Positions 46,912-57,467 of a stretch of 64,000 bases of DNA are shown piece after piece; positions within the stretch are counted from its first letter, which is position 1, and every line of letters begins with the position of its first letter. This DNA comes from Begonia masoniana. Lineage: Eukaryota > Streptophyta > Magnoliopsida > Cucurbitales > Begoniaceae. The stretch is taken from positions 23,710,557-23,774,556 of the forward strand of contig CM039511.1 of NCBI GenBank assembly GCA_022432975.1, written 5' to 3'. Both the position numbers and the translations under genes were made by a program. The notes beneath the pieces are model-generated. The model saw nothing but the letters and a program-made list of their open reading frames with translations. It did no database searches and was not told the DNA's origin.

Positions 46912-46951
<40 letters not shown>
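46912..46951. repeat. (TC)n microsatellite at the Pack-MULE TIR edge
   Basis: About 20 TC dinucleotides; the opposite end has a (GA)n run followed by G's at about 47622-47640, so the microsatellite is part of the TIR. Confidence 0.95.
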
Positions 46952-46952
<1 letters not shown>

Positions 46953-47115
46953 GACTGCAATGGATTCTGAGATGAAAAAAAATCCAGTACCCACTTTCCG
47001 AGCATAGCTAGATTACTCAAATTTCATCATAAGTCAATTAGATTCACCGTCCATAAACGAAAGCATGCAACATTTGTCAGCAACCAAACAGATTTGAGAA
47101 AAAAGACAAACTTAC

Positions 47116-47586
47116 TCTTCAGCTACCGAAAACTACGATCGAGCTGAGTCTTTCCAACCTCTAAAATCTCCGAGACTCCATCTCCAGCCGTAGCCACAGC
47201 CGCCGCCGCCTCAAAATTTTCTTGATGGCATCCAAGATTTCCTTCAAGTTCTTGTGCCTAACAACCAGTCTCATGTCCGAGATCTCGCCTTTCTTATAAC
47301 TCATTGAAGATTCACCACCGTCAAACTTCTCTGTCGTGCTTGAGTACTTAGTAGTTGGCGGTGGAGCTACGGGCTCCGTTCGGATCGAAGATCCTACATT
47401 TGACCGCAACCCTATTTGGGATCTCACATCTCGTTCCGTCTCAGTACCATCCTCATCAGCATCAAATGAACTCGTGGAACTGTAATGGTCGTCCAATTCG
47501 CTACATTGAACCTCCTCGCGTTCTGTTTCTGTATCATCGAGGTGGTGCTTCTTGTGTTGGTACTTTTGGCGGAAGAATAGAACCAA
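47116..47586 (-). pseudogene. Captured DUF630/DUF632-family gene fragment
   Basis: The minus-strand peptide DTETEREEVQCSELDDHYSS, then SDMRLVVRHKNLKEILDAI, after a one-base frame loss near 47222, then ENFEAAAA...AGDGVSEILEVGKTQLDRSF. This matches the start of the DUF632 domain of plant DUF630/DUF632 (formerly 'bZIP-like', NRG2/REL2-type) proteins, as remembered from the family. A stop follows SFR, then CTGAAGA|GTAAG looks like an authentic exon/intron junction with intron sequence retained. That indicates capture of genomic DNA, not cDNA. It could yield antisense or small RNAs against its parent gene; that is speculation. Confidence 0.7.
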
Positions 47587-47881
47587 AAGAAAGGATGTGA
47601 AAAAGTGAGAATGGATATTTCAGAGAGAGAGAGAGGGGGGGTAGTTTGGGAAATTTGAAAGGAATCTGTTAAATTTAACTAAAAACTTGACGGTAGGGTT
47701 TAAATTGTAAACGTTTTATACGTTAGGGTTTGATTGGGTACAAAATAAATGTTAGGTACCAAATAGTCACTGACCCCATACGTTGAGGTCTAAATTAAAC
47801 TTTTCTCTAATTTTAAATAAAAAATTAATTTGATCTATTTTTTAAACTTAATCAATAGTTGATCACAACTTACTAATAAAA

Positions 47882-47978
47882 GCTTATACAAATCTTCCTC
47901 TAACGATAAGGGTGGTTCTCAAGGAGTGAGTGTCCTTCTAAAAGAAGAAATTCATCGAAAGTTTAATGACATGAAAAC
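47882..47978. other. Short spacer right of the MULE
   Basis: About 100 bp with no recognisable content between the MULE end and a truncated LTR. Confidence 0.4.
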
Positions 47979-49817
47979 ATAGAGTCGATACTAACGACGT
48001 GTTATGAAAATGACTTAGGTAACCCAAGCTCTCAAAGGATGGTGCTCGGCATAGCTAGGACTCCAGGTAAGTGGTGTTAGATTTCCGGCCCTTATGGCCC
48101 TACGTCATATCGATGTTAGGAATTAAATGTCTTAATGATGTTTTTATGATTTCAGGGTTTTAAGGTGTCAGGTAGACTAGGACGTTTCCTATTAGTGGTT
48201 GGTTAGGCTTGTTTATGTACGATATGAATGTCTGGATGATTTTTTTGTGTATCATGTTTTCACCCTTAAGATTTAATAAAATGTTCTTGCATGCACGTTT
48301 TCAAGTAAACGAAGTAAATTAAGTAAAGATGGAGGATGAGTAGGGCACAGTGCACATTAATGGCAACTCAGGGCACGATATTACGTTAATGGAAACTCAG
48401 GGCAAGTGTTTGGGTCTACAGGGTAGACGGGGTGGTGCCTGTGCCTACTCATGCCTAAAGATATATATGTAAATGTTATGTAAAGTGAATAAATGAAAAA
48501 AACGAACATGTTTTGAAAAACCATGCATCATGTATACTCATGTTTTAGTGCACCTTTTTACTAAGCATTAGGCTTAATGTGTTTATCGTATGATGTAGGT
48601 GACGAAAACGAAGGTGAGGAACTTCCTCCTGATGAACAGACATAGGTGGTCGATGGGCGGAGCTCGTGGCGACGGGATGTGTTTTGGCTAGGCGTGATGA
48701 CCCGTGGGTGTGCTCCGAGCCGTTTTGTGGTAAATGGGTGTGAACTAGATTAATGATTAGTAATGTGATGGATTTTAGGATGTATGGTAAAGTTTGACGA
48801 TTCGAGAATTTTACAGTGAAGGTAGGTTTGGAGTCGTGTTATTTTGAATGATTTGATAAAGGTAATTGTTTTGGGAAAGTTTTAGGGGTTGTGATGTTTA
48901 TGGCGATGTTTGTTTGTGGATTAAGTTGGATTCTTATTTGATGATTTTAGGTGTTCAAATTTTAAGGATACGCTCGGGTTTTAGAGCGATCCACGCGGTT
49001 TATTTTCATGAAATTTAAACACGGATTCAGGTATGTTTTTTAGTCGGGTTTTGTTCGGGAGTTTGAATTATTGTTTGTTAATGTGTTGGGAATGTTTTTG
49101 GAAAGTTAATGTGAAGAGGAGGGGTTAGAAAAGGGAAAATTTTGGTTAAGTGTAGAAAAGGAGGGAGTGGGCGCTGGTGGGCACGCGGCCAGGCGCTGGT
49201 GCGCGCTGGCTGGGCGCGCGCGCGCCCTGGCGAACGTTCGCTCCCAAGAGGCGATCGTTCGCCACCTCCACTGTTTTTAGACGAAATTTCCAGAGGAGGT
49301 GACGATCGTTCGCCATTTGTGGCGAACGATTGCCTTGGACACGTGCGTGGCACGCGAGAGTGCACGCGGCGCGCAGCTGTGGCCGGGCGCGCGCGCGCGA
49401 GGAGCGCTGTGCGGGCGCACCACCGAGCACCAACACGTTTTTTTTTTTTTATTTTTCTAACTTTTCAAAATACCATTCAACCCGACCTTTTATGATACTT
49501 TTTAAACCTATTTTACGGACGACCCCCATGTATTTTAAAGGATTTTAAGGGGCCCAAAACCGAGTCGACATTTTTCCGAGAAAAGGTTTTTAATTCGTTA
49601 AATGATTTTAAAGTTGACGAACTTTATGCTAAACACGTTTAAGTCCAAGTTAGATTTTAAATAGGTTGTTAAAGGTGGTCATTTGTCTAAGTCCGTGTTA
49701 TTTTAGAATGTTGTGTGAAAGAAAAAAGAAAATTTCACATGAACTAATCGAGGGTTTAGAATTAAGAATACGTCATGGAGTGTCCGTGGTGGCCCTGACC
49801 GGATTGGGGTCATTTCA
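47979..49817 (+). repeat. 5'-truncated gypsy LTR
   Basis: From ATAGAGTCGATACTA to ...TTGGGGTCATTTCA it aligns with 53638 onward and with the end 56560-56651 of the intact solo LTR (GGTAACCCAAGCTCTCAAAG..., CTAGGACTCCAGGTAAGTGG). The first roughly 900 bp of the LTR are absent. It contains the ancestral form of the 28-bp unit (48359-48410). A GC-rich patch (49165-49425) with GCGCGCGC and CGAACGTTCG / GATCGTTCGCC palindromes is inserted or private to this copy. Confidence 0.85.
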
Positions 49818-51210
49818 CCAGCCGTCCTCAATGGTAAAACCCGTGACTTTTGTCACGGGTTTTGTCATTTAGGGGCGAGTACGGCCGGTCCGACTGCACC
49901 GGCCGTATTCGGAGGGGAACAAACCTGTGATAAAAGTCACGGGTTCTATCCTCTAGCGGGTCGAGTACGGTCGGTCCAGTCAAACCGACCGTACTCGACT
50001 CCCCTATTTAAAGCCCCAAGGTTGGCTTTGAAAAATCACACTTCAATTCTCTCAATTCTCTCCCTCGTTTCCTATTTCGACGATATTTCTCTGTGTTCAC
50101 CTACCAGGTACGAAGGTTTTTTTTTATCATTTATTTTAGACATTTTAAAAAAATTCATATACAAGGTGTTAAACCGAGATTAAATTTTTTTTGACGTATT
50201 GTTTATTCATTGTATGTTTATTTTAAAAATTTCTATCAAAATTCTAAACGTATGAATATTTTAATTTATTTTTATATTTCTAATTTTTTTCTCGATTACT
50301 GACGACTATCAAGAGCGACGTAAGCGTAGTGAGGTGCTAATAGATAAATATCTGGTTAGGGCTGCTAATATTAGCACCAAGAAACTTGCAAGGGTCGCAG
50401 GTGCGCCATGAGTTATATCAGTACGTGAAGCGCAATGCTGCCGCTTTGATATAACGGCATGCACATGGCGCACGACCAGCTCTTGATAGTCGTCGGTAAT
50501 CGAGAAAAAAAATATTAAAAATATTTAAATAAATAAAAATATTCATACGTTTAGAATTTTGATAGAAATTTTTAAAATAAACATACAATAAATAAACAAT
50601 ATGTCAAAAAAAATTTAATCTCGGTTTAACACCTTGTATATGAATTTTTTTAAAATGTCTAAATTAAATGATAAAAAAAAAAACCTTCGTACCTAGTAGG
50701 TGAACACGGAGAAATATCGTCGAAATAGGAAACGAGGAAGAGAATTGAAGTGTGATTTTTCAAAGCCAACCTTGGGGCTTTAAATAGGGGAGTCGAGTAC
50801 GGTCGGTCTGACTGGACCGGCTGTACTTGACCCGCTAGAGGACAGAACCCGTGACTTTTATCACTGGTTTGTTCCCCTCCGAGTACGGCCGATCTAGTCG
50901 GATCGGCCGTACTCGCCCCTAAATAACAAAACTCGTGACAAAAGTCACGGGTTTTACCATTGAAGACGGCTGGCCCAAGGACCAGCCCGTCCTCCAAAGT
51001 TGGAGTACGGCCTCTCCACTGGAGAGGACGTCCTCTTAACAAAGGAGTACGGCCTCTCCACTGGAGAGGCCATCCTCCTAACAAAGGAGTACGGTCTGTC
51101 CACTGGACGGGCCGTACTCCAACTTTATATTTGTAAAAAAATTGCAAAGGAGTCCAGTACGGCCGGTCCAGCTGGACCGGCCGTACTCGATCTTTGAGGA
51201 CGGCCTCCCC
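49818..51210. mobile_element. Palindrome-rich long inverted repeat (foldback, possibly MULE-derived)
   Basis: Arms 49818-50310 and 50455-50965 are reverse complements (CCGTCCTCAATGGTAAAACC...; both carry CCCTATTTAAAGCCCCAAGG). The centre (50290-50490) is itself made of smaller inverted pairs (GACTATCAAGAGC/GCTCTTGATAGTC; TGATATAAC partners). Eight imperfect palindromes of type GAGTACGGCC...GGCCGTACTC occur: two in the left arm, two in the right arm, four more at 51003-51192. No transposase ORF. A TATA-like box in TIRs made of palindromes recalls the large MULE; no TSD was found because the left side is cut by the truncated LTR. Confidence 0.75.
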
Positions 51211-51721
51211 ACCTCCCCTGCGAGGTTGAAATTGCGTATTTTCAGTAGTTTAAGGTTTTTCTCAATGAACAGTGTTTTTTAAGGGTTTTTTCACTACCAA
51301 CCCTTAGTTCAGGGTTTTTTTAAAAAAAAACCCTTAAAAATACAGCAGGTTCCTATGAGTATAGCCTAATGATGATGTACCTCTCTAATCTATTCACGAA
51401 CAAAAAAAGCTACTATAATGACAATACCTATTCTACACTTACATGACAAGAACATCTAGAAACAGAGTTTTGACTAGGAAGGAGTCCACCACGATACCGG
51501 CGGTGATGGGGATATAAAAGGCGGTGACATGATTCAGGATTCTTATTTACCTGTTCAGCTTTTGATACGCTTCACCTATGACAATTTATGGGAAAATCAT
51601 AGGTAAGTTATTAAAAAATTTACAGATTTCAAATCATATATCTTACTTAATTTATGATCAAATTAATGCTCTGAAAATTTAATAGATTCATACCCAATAC
51701 GAAGTAGTAGTCCTTAAATTT
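51211..51721. other. Spacer, no gene seen
   Basis: AT-rich with a small palindrome around TTTTTTTAAAAAAAAACCC (about 51300-51340). Nothing else recognised. Confidence 0.45.
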
Positions 51722-52024
51722 TTAGGGGCTAATTCTTTGCCTAGCCAAAGATATAACTGCTTTGCTGGTCTGTTTAGCTGGTCTCTGTTGCTGGAATCGA
51801 ATATGTATCAATTTCAATAGTGCATAACTTTTATTGGGAAAGTCCAAAAGACTTGAAACTTTAAAGGGAGCATTCTGAGGGGATGGAGTGAGAACTCTGA
51901 AATTGTCAAAGGTTGGTTCGCCGTGGAATGAAAGATATGGATGGAAACTCGCTACTTGTCCGAGAAGGCTATAAGTTGCACCATTCGGCCTTGTCTTCTT
52001 CCAAATGAAGAAGCTATCCAACAA
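51722..52024 (-). CDS. Hypothetical ORF, unrecognised
   Basis: 100 codons on the minus strand; the protein has a W/K/R start and a basic end (QQQRPAKQTSKAV). The composition looks protein-like (GQVASFHPYLSFHGEPTFDN) but I cannot place it in a family. It has no visible promoter and may be a fragment of a gene or transposon. Confidence 0.25.
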   Translation of the reverse strand: MLDSFFIWKKTRPNGATYSLLGQVASFHPYLSFHGEPTFDNFRVLTPSPQNAPFKVSSLLDFPNKSYALLKLIHIRFQQQRPAKQTSKAVISLARQRISP

Positions 52025-52740
52025 ATCGAGAAAGAGAGTTTTAGATACTACCTTGTCCTGGATTTCTACACTTGAATGAATGGAAGAAGGTAGAAATAAA
52101 AGATGAACACTTTTGGCTCACAACAAAGTGCACTTAGTAACTATCCCCTTTTCAGATTTCTCTCACGAAAATGAAGACAAAGTAGAAGCAACAAAGCTCT
52201 GGTTTCTATTCAATTTTCAATTGAGTTCAACAAGAGGTAAGGATGGGTTTTATACCCCTACCTTTCAGTCCTTTTAGGGTTTACAAAAAGAAGCAACAAA
52301 ATGATGCAAAAAAAAACAATCTCGGCTACCATACCAAAATCGAGTATAAAATGTATGGTCGATTTTGGCAAGGTCTAGCTTCACTCCTCATGTCCTTTTC
52401 ACCTGCATTTTAAACCAAAAAAAATACACCTAACATATGGCAAAAACCAACTCCTAAGCTCAGCTATTCATAATCCAACGAAAGACAAAATTTAAAAGAA
52501 ATTACAAGTCGATTACATTTGATGAAACTAGGGAAGACAACATTCCCCTTTCAATCGTTGCATGGCCGAGGACAATGTTCTCATGCAATTAGATGATATG
52601 GTTTCTCTATATCTTGATTATTTGGTTTCTACTCCACTTGCTCCAAAGGTATGCCACCTACAAAAAGAGAATATTTGTTAGAAAAAGGGACCTCGCCCAA
52701 GGTTTTGGCCCGAGATCGTGTGATAGCTCCCCATGGCATA
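52025..52740. other. Intergenic spacer
   Basis: No ORF with recognisable content and no repeat shared with the rest of the window. Confidence 0.45.
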
Positions 52741-54469
52741 TGTAACACCCGAGTTTTTCGGGTTTTCGCTCCGAGGGTAATTCCGTAAATAAGAAATCTA
52801 GGTCCGTTAGTGAGTAAGAGGTGTTATTAGGATCCTAGTAATTTAAGGGGATTTTTAGAAGAATAAGTAAATTTTTAGAAAGTCCAAATGTATAGTATAG
52901 AGCCAAGTTCTATTTTTTTACCCTATAGCGTTTTAATTCGTAAAGATAGTAAATTAGGTCCGATTTACAAACGGAGAGTTTTGTTAGAACTCTAGGAATA
53001 AGTTTGAATATTTGGAGAAATAAGGGAATTTCTGAGTAGCCAAATCGATAGACGAAATGTTAAATTAAGCAAGAAATTGAGGGAAGGGCATTTAAGTAAA
53101 TTGCAATGTTAAAATTGAGATAAAAATCAAAATCCCCCCCCCCCCCCCCCCTTTTTCCATTTCAGTTTTTCAGAACGTGTTTCCTTCCCCCATTGGCGAC
53201 GATTTCTCCCTCTTCGTCTCCATTTCTCTTCAATGATCGTTCAACACTCCAAACTCCGGCTATCTTCCTTCGAGTTTTCTTCCCTAATCCATACTCTAGG
53301 TAAGCTCTACGCTTTGGCATAGTTTAGTTAATGTTTTAGTGTTGATTTTGGTTTAGGGTTTTAGGAGAAAACTTCCAGATTGATGAGAAATCGATAGGAT
53401 AGCGATTTTATGGCTCATTGAAGATGTTTTGGTTGTTATTTAGGTAGGTAGAGTGAATTAATGGTGTGGGTGAATATTTATGGTTAGGTTTTGGGGGTTA
53501 GAGATTAGTAAAACACCATTAATGGAGTTAAGTAATTGATGAACGCATTGTGCTAGATGAAATGCCCGAATGAAGTGAATATGAGTTTTAGGGAAACTTG
53601 TCCTAGCTCGGGGTTTCGTTTAGTTTTAATTTTTATAATATAGAGTCGATACTAATGACGTGTTATGAAAATGCCTTAGGTAACCCAAGCTCTCAAAGGA
53701 CGGTGCTCGGCATAGCTAGGACTCCAGGTAAGTGGTGTTAGGTTTCCGGCTCCTAAAGCCCTACATTATATCGATGTTAGGAATTAAGTGTCGTAATGAT
53801 GTTTTCACGATTTTTGGGTTCTAAAGAGTCGGGTAGACTAGGACGTTTCCTATGAGTAGCCTATTAGGCTCGTTAATGTACGTTATGAATGTTTGGATGA
53901 ATGTTTGGCGCACTTTCTTCATGTATCATGTCTCCTCCTTTAAGATTTGTTGATATGTTTTTGCATGCATGTTTTCAAGTAAATAAAGTAAAGTAAATAA
54001 AGACAAGTAAAGTTGGAGGATGAATAGGGCACGAGGCGCGTTAATGGCAACTCATGGCACGACAATAAGTAATGGCAACTCATGGCACGACAATACGTAA
54101 TGGCAACTCTAGGCTAGAGAACCCGTGGGTGTGCTCTGAGTCATTTTGTAGTAATTAGATGTAAGTTAGATGAACATTAGGTGTTTGAAGGATTAATATG
54201 TTGGAAATTTCGTATTGAATATTGGCTTGAAGTTATGTATTTTGGATAGATTATAAACCAATGTTTTGATGATTTTGATAGTTTCCGCTATGTATGGACG
54301 GCTGTTGATGAAATAGATAGGATATTGATGTTTGATGTGCATTTTGATGAATGTTGATGTTTGTTAATATTTTGATGAAATAGAATAGAGTTTTAGATGA
54401 GTTTTGGTGATTTGGAAGTAGGTTTGCGATTTTAAATCGAAATGGGTGTTTTGTGTCGAGATTTGATGA

Positions 54470-54522
54470 GCTTGAATGTTCGGTTTATGGATGGTGATGG
54501 AATTGATATTGAATAGGTAGAG
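54470..54522 (+). repeat. 53-bp direct repeat flanking the array (left)
   Basis: GCTTGAATGTTCGG...TAGGTAGAG, identical to 56023-56075 on the other side of the array. Confidence 0.96.
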
Positions 54523-56022
54523 ATGGCAACTCATGGCACGACAATACGTAATGGCAACTCATGGCACGACAATACGTAATGGCAACTCATGGCACGACAA
54601 TACGTAATGGCAACTCATGGCACGACAATACGTAATGGCAACTCATGGCACGACAATACGTAATGGCAACTCATGGCACGACAATACGTAATGGCAACTC
54701 ATGGCACGACAATACGTAATGGCAACTCATGGCACGACAATACGTAATGGCAACTCATGGCACGACAATACGTAATGGCAACTCATGGCACGACAATACG
54801 TAATGGCAACTCATGGCACGACAATACGTAATGGCAACTCATGGCACGACAATACGTAATGGCAACTCATGGCACGACAATACGTAATGGCAACTCATGG
54901 CACGACAATACGTAATGGCAACTCATGGCACGACAATACGTAATGGCAACTCATGGCACGACAATACGTAATGGCAACTCATGGCACGACAATACGTAAT
55001 GGCAACTCATGGCACGACAATACGTAATGGCAACTCATGGCACGACAATACGTAATGGCAACTCATGGCACGACAATACGTAATGGCAACTCATGGCACG
55101 ACAATACGTAATGGCAACTCATGGCACGACAATACGTAATGGCAACTCATGGCACGACAATACGTAATGGCAACTCATGGCACGACAATACGTAATGGCA
55201 ACTCATGGCACGACAATACGTAATGGCAACTCATGGCACGACAATACGTAATGGCAACTCATGGCACGACAATACGTAATGGCAACTCATGGCACGACAA
55301 TACGTAATGGCAACTCATGGCACGACAATACGTAATGGCAACTCATGGCACGACAATACGTAATGGCAACTCATGGCACGACAATACGTAATGGCAACTC
55401 ATGGCACGACAATACGTAATGGCAACTCATGGCACGACAATACGTAATGGCAACTCATGGCACGACAATACGTAATGGCAACTCATGGCACGACAATACG
55501 TAATGGCAACTCATGGCACGACAATACGTAATGGCAACTCATGGCACGACAATACGTAATGGCAACTCATGGCACGACAATACGTAATGGCAACTCATGG
55601 CACGACAATACGTAATGGCAACTCATGGCACGACAATACGTAATGGCAACTCATGGCACGACAATACGTAATGGCAACTCATGGCACGACAATACGTAAT
55701 GGCAACTCATGGCACGACAATACGTAATGGCAACTCATGGCACGACAATACGTAATGGCAACTCATGGCACGACAATACGTAATGGCAACTCATGGCACG
55801 ACAATACGTAATGGCAACTCATGGCACGACAATACGTAATGGCAACTCATGGCACGACAATACGTAATGGCAACTCATGGCACGACAATACGTAATGGCA
55901 ACTCATGGCACGACAATACGTAATGGCAACTCATGGCACGACAATACGTAATGGCAACTCATGGCACGACAATACGTAATGGCAACTCATGGCACGACAA
56001 TACGTAATGGCAACTCATGGCA
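54523..56022 (+). repeat. 28-bp minisatellite, 53.6 copies
   Basis: Exactly 1500 bp = 53 units of 28 bp plus 16 bp, seemingly without variants. The unit contains GGCAACTCATGGCACGAC. Two to three seed copies of the same unit occur 420 bp upstream (54042-54115), and a diverged form is in the related LTR at 48359. Confidence 0.97.
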
Positions 56023-56075
56023 GCTTGAATGTTCGGTTTATGGATGGTGATGGAATTGATATTGAATAGGTAGAG
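56023..56075 (+). repeat. 53-bp direct repeat flanking the array (right)
   Basis: Exact copy of 54470-54522; LTR sequence continues normally after it (TTGGTTAAG). Confidence 0.96.
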
Positions 56076-56119
56076 TTGGTTAAGTTTGGAATTGGAGGTG
56101 TTGATTATGTACAAAATGT

Positions 56120-56390
56120 AAAAACTATTTTGGCACTGTAGCTCACTTAGAATAGGGGTCGACCGCTATTGCAAGGTGTCAACCGAACTTACAAAGGAAT
56201 GCAACCCGAGAGCAAAAACTGTTTTGGCACTGTAGCTCACTTAGAATAGGGGTCGACCGCTATTGCAAGGTGTCGACCGAACTTACAAAGGAATGCAACC
56301 CGAGAGCAAAAACTGTTTTGGCATGTAGCTCACTTAGAATAGGGGTCGACCGCTATTACGAAGTGTCGACCGAAAGCTCTGGGGGTCGAC
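56120..56390 (+). repeat. 94-bp tandem repeat, about 2.9 copies
   Basis: AAAAACT(A/G)TTTTGGCA starts at 56120, 56214 and 56308. Each unit holds GGGGTCGACCGCTATT and a second GTCGACCG, so GTCGAC sites recur regularly. Confidence 0.93.
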
Positions 56391-56656
56391 CAGAGTACTT
56401 TTTATAGTGTTAAACTTGAGATTTTGGTTGAGTTTATCTTGTAACGAGTCTTCCACGCACAGTAGTCTTCCGTTCTCTAACGAGTGAAACGAAAGAAATG
56501 AATGAACAAATGATGAATGAAACTATGAACGAATGAAAAATACAATGTAAAAAAAAAAAAGAGAAATTTTATGTGAACTATTCGAGGGTTTAAAGTTAAG
56601 ATTACGTCATGGTTAGGCCGTGGCGGCCCTGACCGGGTTGGGGTCGTCACAGCATA

Positions 56657-57467
56657 TCAGCTTTTCACATTGTTCCAAGCTATTCAGCTTGTGGATCTCC
56701 TCGTGCCAGATGTATCAGCTTTTGATGTTTGCTTTATTTAGTAAAAAAATTGTGTTTCCAATAACTTGTATAGTATGTCTGTAACAATTTAGGGTTCAAA
56801 TTCAAAGTTCAATTTCGAAATTCCCAAATCAAAACCTAAAATCAGATTTAGAGTAAAAGCAGTCATATGAACGTAGTCTGAAAATAGTCCAAATTCATAT
56901 GAAGATTGGATTTACACCTCCCTAACCACTAACCAACTGAGAATATCTCTGGAAATCATATTGGGGATCGGATTTACCAGCTACAAATCTGAGCTGAACT
57001 CTGATTTCTCGGAGGACCAACGGGGGCGAATCTCTGCTATAAATAGAAAGACTCGATGATGGAGAAAATCGCACCACTACTCTCTCTCCCTCTCGAGTTC
57101 TATAATAAAAGGATTCTTACCTCTAGCTCCAACCATCGCTTGACCTTCGACGCGCAACAACTCCGAGGAAATAGTCCTCCACTCGAGTAGCCAAGTTTCG
57201 ACAGAGCTCCTCCTTTTCTGCCTGAGGTAGTTGGTGTCAACTCCTTCCGACCAGAGAGCTTCGGGCATCTCTCTAACAAACACACGCCTTTGTGTTCTGT
57301 GTGCGAAGGTAAGCACGAAGGAGAAACGTGAAGGAGGGAGAAAGAAGAGGATTCGGTTTTAAGAAAACTAAACTGGTTCACTTAAATCCAACCGAACCGG
57401 TCCAGCAAACCAGATCCGATCCAACCAAGTCAAATTCGGTCCAACCGAACCAGATCCAGTCCAACTG
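56657..57467 (+). other. Promoter-like / LTR-like unique sequence
   Basis: Contains a strong TATA box CTATAAATAG (57039-57048) followed by a leader-like CT-rich stretch and, at 57370-57465, a run of degenerate 'CCAACCGAACCAGATCC' repeats. TGTAACAATTTAGGG at 56779 could be an LTR start. No ORF supported; an LTR remnant cut by the gypsy insertion at 57468 is the likeliest reading. Confidence 0.3.

Larger units (their letters stand above)
46742..47807 (-). mobile_element. Pack-MULE in the right TIR of the big MULE
   Basis: 1066 bp with TIRs of about 170 bp: left GGGAAAAGTTCAATTTAGAC..., right ...TCTAAATTAAACTTTTCTC. The exact 9-bp TSD is TAATTTTAA (46733-46741, 47808-47816), diagnostic of Mutator-like transposition. 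It encodes no transposase; the interior holds a piece of a cellular gene on the minus strand. Confidence 0.94.
10857..47872 (+). mobile_element. MuDR-like DNA transposon (MULE), expanded by nested insertions
   Basis: The ends are inverted repeats. The left one begins near 10857; its reverse complement is found in pieces at 33850-34237, 46688-46741 and 47817-47872 once inserted elements are removed. The candidate 9-bp duplication is GTAATAAAA (10848-10856) and CTAATAAAA (47873-47881), one mismatch; both lie in AT-rich DNA, so the outer borders are tentative. Removing four insertion blocks (11800-20908, 22560-31169, 34238-46687, 46742-47816, each with its own TSD) leaves about 5.8 kb, a normal autonomous MULE size. 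It encodes a transposase on the + strand and a second convergent gene on the minus strand. Both genes are now broken. Confidence 0.85.
52741..56651 (+). mobile_element. Solo gypsy LTR with giant minisatellite
   Basis: TGTAACACCCGAG...GGGGTCGTCACA with TSD GCATA (52736-52740, 56652-56656). It is 3911 bp, of which about 1.5 kb is a 28-bp tandem array and about 0.27 kb a 94-bp tandem repeat. An 18-base C run is at 53134-53151. Same family as the truncated LTR at 47979. No internal domain remains. Confidence 0.93.

Noticed and set aside
49078..49548. Arg/Ala-rich ORFs on both strands
   Set aside because: By-products of GC-rich palindromic sequence in an LTR; no domains.
54523..56022. CRISPR-like or centromeric satellite array of 28-bp units
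   Set aside because: No spacers, too short a unit for a centromeric satellite, and wholly inside one LTR.
57077..57381. Minus-strand ORFs opposite the TATA-containing leader
   Set aside because: No domain and located in likely promoter/leader sequence on the other strand.
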